A stretch of 64,000 nt of DNA from Pseudomonas spelaei (lineage in GTDB: Bacteria > Pseudomonadota > Gammaproteobacteria > Pseudomonadales > Pseudomonadaceae). Below the pieces are notes generated by a model that saw nothing but the letters and a program-made list of their open reading frames with translations, was not told the DNA's origin and did no database searches. The first letter of the stretch is position 1. Each line of letters begins with the position of its first letter. Below, piece by piece: positions 25,903 through 34,583 of the stretch. A program made the position numbers and the translations under genes. Where the stretch lies: the NCBI RefSeq assembly GCF_009724245.1, contig NZ_WNNK01000001.1, positions 395,758 to 459,757 of the forward strand, in the 5' to 3' direction.

Positions 25903-25908
25903 CCCGCG

Positions 25909-25946
25909 AGCCGAGGGTGATTTGTCCTCCTCGGCTGTTTTCTTTC
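25909..25946 (+). terminator. rho-independent terminator
   Basis: AGCCGAGG (25909-25916) pairs with CCTCGGCT (25929-25936) across a 12-nt loop and is followed by GTTTTCTTTC. It lies just after the GyrI-like stop codon. Confidence 0.8.
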
Positions 25947-25977
25947 GAGTGTTCCCCGGCAACGGTGGTATAGGCGT

Positions 25978-26601
25978 TCAATACAAACTGGCCTTGAGCC
26001 TGTCCGGCATCTCCCGATCATAGGTCTCGGCATCGAACTGCCCGTCATTGAGCCGCTTGTGAAATGCCCCGGCCGTGGGCAGCGCGGAGCGGTCCAGGTG
26101 TTTGTCGGGGTTCCAGCAGTCGGAGCGCACAAACGCCTTGGAGCAATGGAAGTAGGCGGCTTGCACCTGCACCAGAATCACCGAACGCGCCGGCTTGCCA
26201 TTGACGGCAAAGCTCTCCAGCAGTTCAGGCTCGATGGAAATCTGCGCCTGGCCATTGACCCGCAATGTCTCGCCAATCCCCGGGATGATAAACAGCAAGG
26301 CAATGCGCGGGTCCACCAGCAAATTGCGCAAGGTATCCAGGCGGTTATTGCCTGGTCGATCCGGTATCGCCAGGGTGCGCTCATCGATGATCCGCACAAA
26401 ACCCGGCACATCGCCCCGTGGCGAGCCATCGAGACCGTCAGGGCCTGATGAACTGACCACCACCAGCGGCGAAGCCCGGACCATGGCCTGATAGTCCTCG
26501 TTGAGAAACGCGATTTCCTTGCGCACGGCCCGCTCGTGGGGGAGGCCATAGAGGGTTTCGAGTTGTTCCAGGGTAGTCAGCATCGGGTTCCCGTTATCCA
26601 T
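25978..26601 (-). CDS. FMN-binding PPOX-type flavoprotein (MSMEG_1061-like)
   Basis: The 207-residue protein has the split-barrel pattern of the pyridoxamine-phosphate-oxidase superfamily. PLVVVSSSGPDGLDGSPRGD is followed by LAIPDRPGNNRLDTLRNLL, where the DRxGNxRxDTxxN run is typical, then by VNGQAQI. AGG lies 7 nt before the ATG. It probably acts as a flavin reductase or oxidase; the substrate is unknown. It is convergent with the GyrI-like gene across a terminator. Confidence 0.84.
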   Translation of the reverse strand: MDNGNPMLTTLEQLETLYGLPHERAVRKEIAFLNEDYQAMVRASPLVVVSSSGPDGLDGSPRGDVPGFVRIIDERTLAIPDRPGNNRLDTLRNLLVDPRIALLFIIPGIGETLRVNGQAQISIEPELLESFAVNGKPARSVILVQVQAAYFHCSKAFVRSDCWNPDKHLDRSALPTAGAFHKRLNDGQFDAETYDREMPDRLKASLY

Positions 26602-26630
26602 GGATGAGCCTATTCGTCAGGTCGATGCGG

Positions 26631-27839
26631 TCAGCTACCAAAGCTACGTTGGTAGTCCTGCGCGGATTTCTGGATGGCCTGCGCAACATTGGGTGCTTGT
26701 CGGCAATAGTCGTCTTCGCGCTTGAGAACAATCTCAAGGGTCTGGAGCAGATTCCGGATACGCTCCTCGGGTTTTTCGATATCGCAGGTTTTCGCAAACT
26801 CGAGGATGCCCAGGCGCGAAGCAAAAAATGATTTGTTACCGACCAAGTCTAATGCCAGTGAATCCTCTGGAATATAGGCCGTGGTATTCGCGATGTCGTA
26901 AGCCGGTGCAAGACGTGCGTCTTGTTTGACCGGGTCGCTGTAAAGCAGACCGAAATTTTTCAGATGGGCGTCACCATTACCGACGATGCAACTCAACGCT
27001 ACGCTATCGAACAGTTGTTCCAGTGAACTGCGTACTTCCTCAGGTGAGCAATAGAGGCGCACGGCCCTGGCGATCATGGTGTAGCTCTTGCTGTATTTTT
27101 GTTCGGCAGACAGGCCCATCAGTGTTGTCATGTCTTCGAACCCCAGGGGGTTGAGCTGCTCATCCCGATCAAAGCGTCGCATGATGAAGAGTTTGTGGTT
27201 CTGTGAGAGGTAAAACGGCGGGACCGGTATGCCCGCGTCCCTGGCAATGGACATGCACAGGTATTCGTTGATGGCCAGTCCTGGGAACTCGTCGCGTCCG
27301 CTTTTGATAATCAGGTCATTGGTTTTCGACGTGAATTTCTGCTCGGGTGTCTGTGGAGATTCCGGTACCAGTACCTTGGGTTGCACGCCGGAAATACCCG
27401 CCCGCAGGATGTACCGGTCTACCAGGTCGGCGAACAGGTCTTCGGCGCCATCCCAGGCAAGAATCTGTGCCAGGCTCTCGCCGTTGGCAGGCGGGCTGTT
27501 ACGCTGAATCAACTCATTGACTTGAGCCGAAGAAACGAAGACTCGGCCTATGGGGGCACTGCTGCCCGACAATGCGAGTAACAGCATCGGATCGACCCTC
27601 ACTGTCTTGGCCAGGCGGTTTCTAAGTTGCTCCAGCACATACCCTTCCGGAAGGTTCATCTGGAAGATCGGGTGCAGTTCCCGACGACGATACTCATCGG
27701 CGCGAACCGGCATCAGCAGGCTCACTGCGCTGTGCGCCAAGGCGTTATCGCCGTAGCGGAACAGATAGTTATCAGCTCCGATGAACACGCTTCCACTGGC
27801 GCCTTGAGGGGTATGTACCTGCAGTCTGGGGCTATTCAT
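26631..27839 (-). CDS. hipA: HipA-type serine/threonine kinase toxin
   Basis: The product has 402 residues from ATG 27839, which overlaps the end of the antitoxin gene by 8 nt. The HipA N-terminal domain covers about 1-105. The kinase domain has ISGVQPK (149-155, with Ser150 in the autophosphorylation-loop position of E. coli HipA), Lys179 in LIIKS, the catalytic loop VGNGDAHLKN (Asp290) and the metal-binding AYDIAN (Asp315). All key residues are present, so it looks active. Characterised HipA phosphorylates GltX and promotes dormancy. Base composition is lower in GC than its neighbours. Confidence 0.9.
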   Translation of the reverse strand: MNSPRLQVHTPQGASGSVFIGADNYLFRYGDNALAHSAVSLLMPVRADEYRRRELHPIFQMNLPEGYVLEQLRNRLAKTVRVDPMLLLALSGSSAPIGRVFVSSAQVNELIQRNSPPANGESLAQILAWDGAEDLFADLVDRYILRAGISGVQPKVLVPESPQTPEQKFTSKTNDLIIKSGRDEFPGLAINEYLCMSIARDAGIPVPPFYLSQNHKLFIMRRFDRDEQLNPLGFEDMTTLMGLSAEQKYSKSYTMIARAVRLYCSPEEVRSSLEQLFDSVALSCIVGNGDAHLKNFGLLYSDPVKQDARLAPAYDIANTTAYIPEDSLALDLVGNKSFFASRLGILEFAKTCDIEKPEERIRNLLQTLEIVLKREDDYCRQAPNVAQAIQKSAQDYQRSFGS

Positions 27840-28095
27840 TAAACAAGTCGTCCACTTCATCCAGTGTTGGCAGGGACGCAGGTACGAGTTTGACTTCACT
27901 GCCCAAGGCCGCAAAAACCCGTGCGTAGGCGCTCATTGAAACAGAGGGACTGCCTTGCTCGATTTCGATCAGTTTTTGCCGAGTAACACCTGCCAAACGT
28001 GCCAGTTCCGCTTGCTTATAGCCGCGGTTCAGCCGCATTGAGCGAACCTGGCTACCGATTTTGTGAGTGAGAACTGAAAAATTCATGTCATGCAA
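27832..28095 (-). CDS. hipB: HipB-type XRE antitoxin
   Basis: The product has 87 residues (84 if ATG 28086 is used; neither start has a strong ribosome site). The helix-turn-helix is clear (KQAELARLAGVTRQKLIEIEQG), and the C-terminus is acidic (DEVDDLFNE). It would bind the toxin and repress the operon. The upstream inverted repeat TACATAA...TTATGTA is the likely operator. The order is antitoxin then toxin, with an 8-nt overlap. Confidence 0.9.
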   Translation of the reverse strand: MHDMNFSVLTHKIGSQVRSMRLNRGYKQAELARLAGVTRQKLIEIEQGSPSVSMSAYARVFAALGSEVKLVPASLPTLDEVDDLFNE

Positions 28096-28099
28096 CCAT

Positions 28100-28124
28100 T
28101 ACATAATCGAATATAAGTTATGTA
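28100..28124. promoter_or_regulatory. AT-rich inverted repeat, probable HipB operator
   Basis: TACATAA (28100-28106) and TTATGTA (28118-28124) are perfect 7-nt complements 11 nt apart, just upstream of hipB. A further GTTACAT lies at 28129. The tract is strikingly AT-rich. Confidence 0.7.
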
Positions 28125-28128
28125 TACG

Positions 28129-28644
28129 TTACATTTTATCGCTGTCAAGGCTGACCTGATCAAACACCCACGCCAACCGACGCTCATACCCAATCCGCCC
28201 CTTGTAAGCCTCGCCGCTATCTACCCAGCCTTGCTGCAAATACAGCCCCATCGCCGCCACATTGTCATGGTCCACCGATAACTCCAGCGCCTTGATCTGC
28301 GGCCACGCCCGCCGTGCAGCCGCGGGCAATGCTTGCAGGCAGGCTTTGCCGAAGCCCTGGCCTTGTTTGCTGCGGTCGACTTGCAGGGCGTGCAGGGTGG
28401 CGCTGTGTTCACCGGCCCAATGGGGCAGGCAGGGTGGGCGCTTGAGCAGAAGAAAGGCCACCGGGATGTCTTCGGCCAGTAGCGCGAAACCTTTGACGCC
28501 AGGGCTGGGATTGACCAGCAGGGTGTTCAGCGCACAGTAGATATCGCCGGAAAACGCCAGTTGCTCGGGATGGACTTCGAGGGTGCTGAGTTGCTGCTGT
28601 TGGGCAGCGGTCAGCGTCTCATAGGCGACGAGGTGGGTTTCCAT
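28129..28644 (-). CDS. GNAT-family N-acetyltransferase
   Basis: The product has 171 residues from ATG 28644; 12 upstream in-frame residues are unlikely. The central domain shows LHALQVDRSKQGQGFGKACLQALP, with the acetyl-CoA loop Q-G-Q-G-F-G-K, then VDHDNVAAMGLYLQQGW. The substrate is unknown. Its stop is only 33 nt from the hipB start, so hipB transcription starts inside or next to this short gap. Confidence 0.86.
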   Translation of the reverse strand: METHLVAYETLTAAQQQQLSTLEVHPEQLAFSGDIYCALNTLLVNPSPGVKGFALLAEDIPVAFLLLKRPPCLPHWAGEHSATLHALQVDRSKQGQGFGKACLQALPAAARRAWPQIKALELSVDHDNVAAMGLYLQQGWVDSGEAYKGRIGYERRLAWVFDQVSLDSDKM

Positions 28645-28723
28645 TGGTAAGGCATCCAAGTTCCTACGGAGAGGTCGCAAATTCTAGCGGGTTTGTTGTG
28701 CCCGCAATTATTTTTTGCGAGCG

Positions 28724-28750
28724 TGTCGATTGGCCGACGGCTCACTCGAC
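28724..28750 (+). promoter_or_regulatory. candidate ECF42 autoregulated promoter
   Basis: TGTCGA (28724-28729) and CGAC (28747-28750) are 17 nt apart, 42 nt before the first gene of the sigma-factor operon. From memory, ECF42 targets have TGTCGA in the -35 and CGA/TC in the -10 element; this could not be checked here. Confidence 0.6.
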
Positions 28751-28792
28751 TAAGGGTGTCTTCAGTGATTTTTCCATGAAAGGAGTATCGCC

Positions 28793-29224
28793 ATGAGCAC
28801 TCAGGTTAAAACCGAAATCAGCGCCTTGATCGAACACTGGCAGCAGGCCGTGATGGCCAAGGATATCGAGCGCATTGTCAGCTTTTACGCCGATGATATC
28901 GTCTCGTTCGATGCCGTTGGTGCCCTGCAATTCAAAGGCAAGGCCGCCTACCGCGCGCATTGGGAAGAATGCATGAAAGTCTGCCCCGGCCCGGGTATTT
29001 TCGAGTTTCATCAATTGCACATCGTGCCGGCTGCCGAGAGTGCCTTTGCCTTCTGGCTCGCTCGCTGTGGTGGCGCCGGACCGGACGGTGTGGTCAAGGC
29101 GTGCTGGATGCGCGTGACCGCTGGCTACCAGCGCATCGGGGGCCAATGGCAGGTGGTGCATGAGCACTGGTCGGCGCCGTTCGATATGCACACGGGCACC
29201 ACATTGTTCGAGCTGGAACCCTGA
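28793..29224 (+). CDS. SnoaL/NTF2-fold protein
   Basis: The 143-residue protein has a cystatin-like NTF2 fold: ALIEHWQQAVMAKDIERIVSFY then DDIVSFDAVGALQFKGKAAYRAHWEE and the closing IGGQWQVVHEHWS. AAGGAG precedes the ATG. It opens a four-gene unit with a YciI protein, an SRPBCC protein and an ECF sigma factor. Small-molecule binding or isomerase-like activity is typical of the fold; the ligand is unknown. Confidence 0.86.
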   Translation: MSTQVKTEISALIEHWQQAVMAKDIERIVSFYADDIVSFDAVGALQFKGKAAYRAHWEECMKVCPGPGIFEFHQLHIVPAAESAFAFWLARCGGAGPDGVVKACWMRVTAGYQRIGGQWQVVHEHWSAPFDMHTGTTLFELEP

Positions 29225-29266
29225 TCACCGGGGACTATAGTTGAGAGTCCGAAAACGGAGAATGTT

Positions 29267-29611
29267 ATGAAATACCTCTGCCTGATCTATAGCAATGAGC
29301 AGGTGCTGCATGATTCGCCTGATAGCCCCAAGGACCCGGAATGTTTCGCTTATGGCCAGTTCGTGCAGGCCAGCGGTCGGATGCTCGCTGCCGAGCCGCT
29401 GGAATCAGTGACCACCGCTACCACCGTGCGTATGCGCAACGGCAAGCTGTCGATCACCGACGGTCCGTTCGCCGAGACCAAGGAGCAACTCGCCGGGTTT
29501 TACCTGATCGAAGCCAAGGACTTGAATGAAGCAATCCAGGTGGCCGGCGGCATTCCGGCAGCCCGGGTCGGCAGTGTAGAAGTGCGCCCGGTGCGTGAAC
29601 TGAATCTCTGA
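29267..29611 (+). CDS. YciI-like DGPF-domain protein
   Basis: The 114-residue protein carries the DGPF signature (SITDGPFAETKEQLAGFYLIE) that names this family. DGPF proteins are found next to ECF42 sigma factors in many bacteria, and they are thought to be part of that regulatory unit, though the mechanism is unclear. GGAG lies ahead of the ATG. Confidence 0.9.
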   Translation: MKYLCLIYSNEQVLHDSPDSPKDPECFAYGQFVQASGRMLAAEPLESVTTATTVRMRNGKLSITDGPFAETKEQLAGFYLIEAKDLNEAIQVAGGIPAARVGSVEVRPVRELNL

Positions 29612-29641
29612 TCACAACAATAAAATTCAGGAGGTTTACCC

Positions 29642-30124
29642 ATGATTAACCAATCCCAACCCGCCGAGTTTGAACTGTCCATCAGCCGGCTGATCGACGC
29701 GCCCCGCAGCCGGGTATTTCGTGCCTGGACCGAGCCTGCGTTGTTGCAGCAGTGGTGGGGCCCACACGGCATGACCACGCCCGAGTGCGAAATGGACCTG
29801 TGGGTCGGTGGGCAGTTTCGCACACTGATGCGCGCGCCCGATGGCAGCGAATACCCGACCCAGGGCGTATTCCTCGAAATTACGGCACCCCGGCGCTTGG
29901 TGTTTACCGATGCGTTCACCCCCGGCTGGATTCCCTCGGGCCAGCCGTTCATGACCGCCGAAGTCACCTTTGAGGACGTCGATGGCAAAACCCTCTACAC
30001 CGCTCGCGCGATGCACTGGAGCGCCGAAACCAAGCAGGCCCATGAAGCCATGGGCTTTCATGACGGCTGGGGCCAGAGCCTGGATCGACTGGTGGCATTG
30101 GTGACCACAGGCATGCGCGATTGA
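29642..30124 (+). CDS. SRPBCC/AHSA1-family protein
   Basis: The 160-residue protein has the START-like ligand-binding fold of the AHSA1 group. ISRLIDAPRSRVFRAWTEPALLQQWWGP is its hallmark N-terminus, followed by GQFRTLMRAPDGSEYP and the closing GWGQSLDRLVALV. AGGAGG lies 7 nt upstream. It probably binds a hydrophobic ligand. Its stop overlaps the TTG start of the sigma gene (TTGA). Confidence 0.88.
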   Translation: MINQSQPAEFELSISRLIDAPRSRVFRAWTEPALLQQWWGPHGMTTPECEMDLWVGGQFRTLMRAPDGSEYPTQGVFLEITAPRRLVFTDAFTPGWIPSGQPFMTAEVTFEDVDGKTLYTARAMHWSAETKQAHEAMGFHDGWGQSLDRLVALVTTGMRD

Positions 30125-31356
30125 CGGTCCAGGCCCGGGTCGAAGCGGTTTATCGCAGCGAATCGCGGCGCATCCTGGCGACCCTGATTCGCCTGCTGGG
30201 CGATTTCGACCTCGCTGAGGAAGCCTTGCATGAGGCTTTTTTTGTCGCGGTCGAGCGCTGGGAGCAGGATGGCGTACCCGATAATCCCAGGGCTTGGCTG
30301 GTCTCTACCGGACGCTTCAAAGCGATCGACCGCTTGCGCCGCCAGGCCCGTTTTGCCGCGCACCAGAAGCTGCTGCTGGCCCAGGCCGAGGAACTGGAAG
30401 CGGCCGACTGGAGCGCCGAAGACGTGGAAGATGACCGCCTGCGCCTGATCTTCACCTGTTGCCACCCCGCACTGGCGGCGGATGCGCAGACGGCACTGAC
30501 CCTGCGGGAAATCTGTGACCTGACCACCGAGGAAATCGCCCGGGCCTTCCTCGCCACGCCCGCCACGATCGCCCAGCGCATCGTGCGGGCCAAGGGCAAG
30601 ATCCGTGAGGCGAAAATCCCTTATCAAGTGCCATCCCTGGCCGAATTGCCGGAGCGTCTGGACAGTGTGCTGCAGGTGATTTACCTGGTGTTCAACGAAG
30701 GGTATTCGGCGTCGATGGGCGCCGACCTGACCCGTGACGACCTGACCCGCGAAGCGATCCGCCTGGGCCGTTTACTGTTGGAGTTGCTGCCGGAGCCAGA
30801 GGTCATGGGCTTGCTGGCGCTGATGCTGCTCCACGAGTCCCGGCGCCTGGCACGGACCTCGGCCAACGGTGAGCTGGTACTGCTGGATGAACAGGACCGT
30901 TCGCTGTGGGACGCTTCGCTGATTGCTGAAGGCTGTGATCTGGTGGAGAAAGCGCTGACAACCCGGCGTTTTGGGCCTTACTGCCTGCAGGCGGCGATTG
31001 CTGCCGTGCATGCCGAAGCGCAGAGCGCTGTCGAGACCGATTGGCCGCAGATTGTCGGGCTTTATGACGTGTTGCTCAGGGCGGTGCCGTCGCCGGTGAT
31101 CGAGCTCAATCGTGCGGTGGCGATGGCCATGCGGGATGGGCCGTTGGCGGGGTTGCAGCAGGTGGATGGGATCCTGGGGCGAGGTGATTTGTTGGACTAT
31201 CACCTGGCCTATTCCGCGCGGGGGGAGTTCTGCCGGCAGTTGGGAAGGGTGGAGGAGGCGCGGGTCGCGTATGCAAAGGCGTTGGCGCTGACTCAACAGG
31301 CTCCGGAGCGACGCTTCATCGAGCGGCGTTTGGCCGATCTCCGTCAGCCGGAATGA
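30121..31356 (+). CDS. ECF42-type RNA polymerase sigma factor with C-terminal extension
   Basis: The product has 411 residues. The start is TTG, overlapping the upstream stop as TTGA, so translation is coupled. Region 2 (about 10-75) includes LLGDFDLAEEALHEAFFVAVE. Region 4 (about 115-165) includes LTTEEIARAFLATPATIAQRI. A long C-terminal part of roughly 230 residues follows (VIYLVFNEGYSASMG, LLALMLLHESRRLAR). That large TPR-like extension and the DGPF neighbour identify the ECF42 group, in which the extension controls activity instead of a membrane anti-sigma factor. Confidence 0.9.
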   Translation: MTVQARVEAVYRSESRRILATLIRLLGDFDLAEEALHEAFFVAVERWEQDGVPDNPRAWLVSTGRFKAIDRLRRQARFAAHQKLLLAQAEELEAADWSAEDVEDDRLRLIFTCCHPALAADAQTALTLREICDLTTEEIARAFLATPATIAQRIVRAKGKIREAKIPYQVPSLAELPERLDSVLQVIYLVFNEGYSASMGADLTRDDLTREAIRLGRLLLELLPEPEVMGLLALMLLHESRRLARTSANGELVLLDEQDRSLWDASLIAEGCDLVEKALTTRRFGPYCLQAAIAAVHAEAQSAVETDWPQIVGLYDVLLRAVPSPVIELNRAVAMAMRDGPLAGLQQVDGILGRGDLLDYHLAYSARGEFCRQLGRVEEARVAYAKALALTQQAPERRFIERRLADLRQPE

Positions 31357-31382
31357 ATGAGGCAGGCGCGGGGCTTGGCGCG

Positions 31383-32237
31383 TTATTCGAGCATCTTCTG
31401 CAACAACCAGCTTCCCGCCGGGCCGGGTGGGTGTTGGCGTGACCACAGGGCGTCCACGGCCACCGAACGCGGCCAGCCGCGGGCTTTGAGCTCCTGCAGG
31501 TGGCCGCCGCCAAAACGCTCCACCAGCCAGCGCGGCAGCGGTGCCCAGCCGAATCCCAACTGCGCCATTTCCATCAACATCAGGTAACTGGGCGCCGACC
31601 ACACCCGGCCGAGGCCCCGCGTTTCATTGGGGTTGATGATGCTTGCCAGGCGCAGTTCGCGGTGTTGTTCCAGGGTCTGCTGGTCGATGCCATCCAGGCT
31701 CGCCAACGGATGTTTGGGTGAGACAAACAGGGCAATTTCCGTGCGCTCTTCTACCGGCGCCCTCGTCAGGTCCGGTGGGTAGACGTCTTGCATCTCGATA
31801 AAGGCAATCTGCGCCCGACCGCTTTGCAGCAGTGCGATCAAGTCTTCACATTCGGCGATCAGGCATTCCAGCTCCAAGTCCGGATAGCGCTGCTCAAAGG
31901 CGCTGAGGGCAGACTCGAAACGCTCTGACTGATAGGTGTCGGACATGGCGATACTCAGCTTGGGCTCCAACCCTTGGGATAGCTGACTGGCTGCCAGTTC
32001 CAAACGGCTACTGGCTTCCAGCACCTGCTCGGCCCGTTGCAGCAACACATGGCCTGCCGGGGTCAATGTTGGCTTGCGGCTGCTGCGGTCAAACAGCACC
32101 ACGTCCAGATCAATCTCCAGGCTCGCCACCGCTGCACTGACGGTGGACTGGCTCTTGCCCAGTTTACGTGCCGCTGCCGAAAACGAACCTTGGGTCGCCG
32201 CCTGGACAAACGCCTGGAGCACTTCATGGGACGCCAT
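31383..32237 (-). CDS. LysR-family regulator
   Basis: The product has 284 residues with the usual winged helix-turn-helix at the N-terminus (ATQGSFSAAARKLGKSQSTVSAAV) and the effector domain behind it. It is divergent from the PACE efflux gene at 32326, an arrangement known for AceR/AceI in Acinetobacter. It probably controls that pump; this is inferred from position. Confidence 0.9.
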   Translation of the reverse strand: MASHEVLQAFVQAATQGSFSAAARKLGKSQSTVSAAVASLEIDLDVVLFDRSSRKPTLTPAGHVLLQRAEQVLEASSRLELAASQLSQGLEPKLSIAMSDTYQSERFESALSAFEQRYPDLELECLIAECEDLIALLQSGRAQIAFIEMQDVYPPDLTRAPVEERTEIALFVSPKHPLASLDGIDQQTLEQHRELRLASIINPNETRGLGRVWSAPSYLMLMEMAQLGFGWAPLPRWLVERFGGGHLQELKARGWPRSVAVDALWSRQHPPGPAGSWLLQKMLE

Positions 32238-32325
32238 ACTATCGCCTTGGTCGATGGTTACTGGTTATGAAGTATCGGTTCATGGTGTGAATATGGCAAC
32301 CACAGTCACTCACGGAGCACGGGTC

Positions 32326-32763
32326 ATGAGCCCTACCAAAACCATCACTGAACGCGTTTTCCAGGCCATCGGCTTCGAGGGTCTGGCCTTGTTGATCTGC
32401 ACCCCGTTACTGGTGTGGATCACTGGCAGACCCGCCCTGGAGATGGGCGCGGTCACCCTGGCTATCAGCATTCTGGCGCTGACCTGGAACATCATCTTCA
32501 ACGGCCTGTTCGACCGTCTGAAGGCGCGCCTGCAACTGAGCAATAGCGGCTGGACCCGGGTGTTGCACGCCTTGATGTTCGAAGGTGGCCTGATCCTGTT
32601 TGCCGTGCCGTTGATCGCCGCGTGGCTGAATATCAGCCTGATGCAGGCTTTCATCCTCGACATCGGCGTGCTGCTGTTCTTCCTGCCGTACACCTATGTG
32701 TACCACTGGGGTTACGACGTGCTGCGGGATAAGTTTGTGCAGCGCCGAGCGTTGACGGTGTAG
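32326..32763 (+). CDS. PACE-family multidrug/biocide efflux transporter
   Basis: The product has 145 residues from ATG 32326 with GGAG 8 nt upstream. Four membrane segments form two bacterial transmembrane pair repeats. The motifs fit: RVFQAIGFEGLALLICTP, then LTWNIIFNGLFD in the first half, and RVLHALMFEGGLILFAVPLI, then FLPYTYVYHWGYD in the second. AceI, the prototype, exports chlorhexidine and short-chain diamines by proton exchange. The divergent LysR gene supports this assignment. Confidence 0.92.
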   Translation: MSPTKTITERVFQAIGFEGLALLICTPLLVWITGRPALEMGAVTLAISILALTWNIIFNGLFDRLKARLQLSNSGWTRVLHALMFEGGLILFAVPLIAAWLNISLMQAFILDIGVLLFFLPYTYVYHWGYDVLRDKFVQRRALTV

Positions 32764-32783
32764 GAGCCGGTGTACCGGCTCCT
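32762..32783. terminator. hairpin between convergent genes
   Basis: AGGAGCCGG (32762-32770) pairs perfectly with CCGGCTCCT (32775-32783) over a TGTA loop, overlapping the PACE stop codon and 15 nt from the SDR stop. No T-tract follows, so termination is possible rather than clear. Confidence 0.5.
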
Positions 32784-32797
32784 GATGCGGGGTGGGC

Positions 32798-33556
32798 TTA
32801 CAAGAACATTCCGCCCGACGCCTCAACCCGCTGGCCGGTGATCCAGTTGCTGCCGTCGGCCAGCAGGGTGGAAATCGCCCCGCCAATGTCGTCCGGCAAG
32901 CCTGCCCGACCCAGGGCGGTATTGTTGGCAACCATGGCGTTAAGGTCTGGATTGTCCCGCACGGCGCCACCACTGAAATCGGTGGCAATCGCGCCAGGAG
33001 CCAGGGTGTTGACGCTGATACCACGCGCGCCCAGCTCCTTGGCCTGGTAGCGGGTCAGCACTTCCACCGCGCCTTTCATCGAGGCGTAGGCCGCATAGCC
33101 GGGCAGGCTGAAGCGGGTCAGGCCGCTGGAGATGTTGAGGATCCGGCCACCGTCGGCGATCAGCGGCAGCAGTTTTTGCGTCAGGAAGAACGGGCCCTTG
33201 AGGTGGATGGCGACCATCTGATCGAACTGCTCTTCGCGGGTGTCGGCAAAGCTGGCGTGGGCACCGATGCCGGCGTTATTGATCAGAAAGTCGAAGTGAT
33301 CCTGAGCGAAAACCTTCTTGAGCAGCGCGCCGACTTCAGCCGTGAAGGCCGCGAACGTTGAACTCTGGCTGACGTCCAATTTCAGCATGGCCGCGCGGCC
33401 ACCGAGTTTTTCGACCTCCGCGGCCACCGCCTGGGCTTCGTCGGCTTTGCTGTGGTAAGTGCCGATGATATCGACGCCTTGCGCGGCCAGGTGCAGGGCT
33501 GCGCTTTTGCCCAGGCCACGGCTGGCGCCGGTGATGAGTGCGATTTTACGGGTCAT
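32798..33556 (-). CDS. short-chain dehydrogenase/reductase
   Basis: The product has 252 residues from ATG 33556; AAGGAC lies 7 nt upstream. The cofactor motif TGASRGLG (about 9-16), the NNAGIGA segment and the catalytic Ser...YAASMKGA (Tyr and Lys four residues apart) define a classical SDR. It probably uses NADP(H). It is divergent from the LysR gene at 33678, its likely regulator. The substrate is unknown. Confidence 0.92.
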   Translation of the reverse strand: MTRKIALITGASRGLGKSAALHLAAQGVDIIGTYHSKADEAQAVAAEVEKLGGRAAMLKLDVSQSSTFAAFTAEVGALLKKVFAQDHFDFLINNAGIGAHASFADTREEQFDQMVAIHLKGPFFLTQKLLPLIADGGRILNISSGLTRFSLPGYAAYASMKGAVEVLTRYQAKELGARGISVNTLAPGAIATDFSGGAVRDNPDLNAMVANNTALGRAGLPDDIGGAISTLLADGSNWITGQRVEASGGMFL

Positions 33557-33677
33557 GGTGAAGTCCTTGGAGTGAGCGATTGATCGTGGGACTGAGTGTA
33601 TTTGTCCGCTCATAACGTGATAAACAGAGCTGAACCGGAATCACTGGCCGGATAGGCCGAACAATCAAGGTCGCCCC

Positions 33678-34583
33678 ATGAACAAGCTGGAACTGCTGCG
33701 CACCTTTGTCCGCGTCACCGAACTGTCGAGTTTCACTCAGGCCGGCGAGAGCCTCGGCTTGCCGCGCTCCACGGTGTCCGAGCATGTGCAGGCCCTGGAA
33801 GAGTTGCTCGGCGCCCGACTGTTGCAGCGCACCACCCGCAGGGTTCAGGCGACCCAGGACGGTCGGGTGTTGTATGAGCGCAGTAAGGATCTGTTGTCGC
33901 ACATGGAGGAGCTGGAAGGGTTGTTTCGTCAGGACGAGACACAACTGAGCGGGCGAATCCGCGTCGATATGCTCAACGCCATGGCCAGGATGGTGATCGT
34001 GCCACGCCTGCCGGAGTTCATGGCACGGCATCCGCTGATTGATCTGGAAATCAGCAGCTCTGACCGACAGGTGGACCTGCTGGCCGAAGGCTTCGACTGC
34101 GTACTGCGGGTGGGCGCGCAGCCGGACCAGTCGGTGGTGGCACGGGTGCTGTGCAGCATGCCGATGATCAACTGCGCCAGCCCCGCGTACCTGCAACGCT
34201 ATGGCGTGCCCAAGACACTGGCTGACCTGGCCGACCATCAGTTGGTGCATTACGTGCGTCCGCTGGGTTCGCGTTCGTCGGGGTTTGAATACCAGCAAGG
34301 CAACAAGGTGCAGCGTGTTGAGATGGCCGGGCGTGTCACAGTCAATAGCACGGATGCGTATCAAGCGGCCTGCCTGGCAGGTTTCGGCCTGATTCAGGTG
34401 CCGTGCCTGGGGATTCGCGATCTGCTGGCCAGCGGTGAGCTGGTGGCGGTGCTGCCTGAGTATCCGGCGCCTTCGATGGATGTCTCCCTGCTATACGCCG
34501 GTCAACGGCATCTGCCGTTGCGGGTGCGGGTCTTCATGGACTGGCTGACCACCACGCTGCAAACCGCGTTAACGGCGTGCTGA
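33678..34583 (+). CDS. LysR-family regulator (divergent to SDR)
   Basis: The product has 301 residues with N-terminal helix-turn-helix (TQAGESLGLPRSTVSEHVQ). The effector domain begins near LSGRIRVDMLNAMARMVIVP and belongs to the CrgA-like subgroup. It shares its upstream region with the SDR. Its 3' end overlaps the next LysR gene tail-to-tail by 15 nt. Confidence 0.9.
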   Translation: MNKLELLRTFVRVTELSSFTQAGESLGLPRSTVSEHVQALEELLGARLLQRTTRRVQATQDGRVLYERSKDLLSHMEELEGLFRQDETQLSGRIRVDMLNAMARMVIVPRLPEFMARHPLIDLEISSSDRQVDLLAEGFDCVLRVGAQPDQSVVARVLCSMPMINCASPAYLQRYGVPKTLADLADHQLVHYVRPLGSRSSGFEYQQGNKVQRVEMAGRVTVNSTDAYQAACLAGFGLIQVPCLGIRDLLASGELVAVLPEYPAPSMDVSLLYAGQRHLPLRVRVFMDWLTTTLQTALTAC

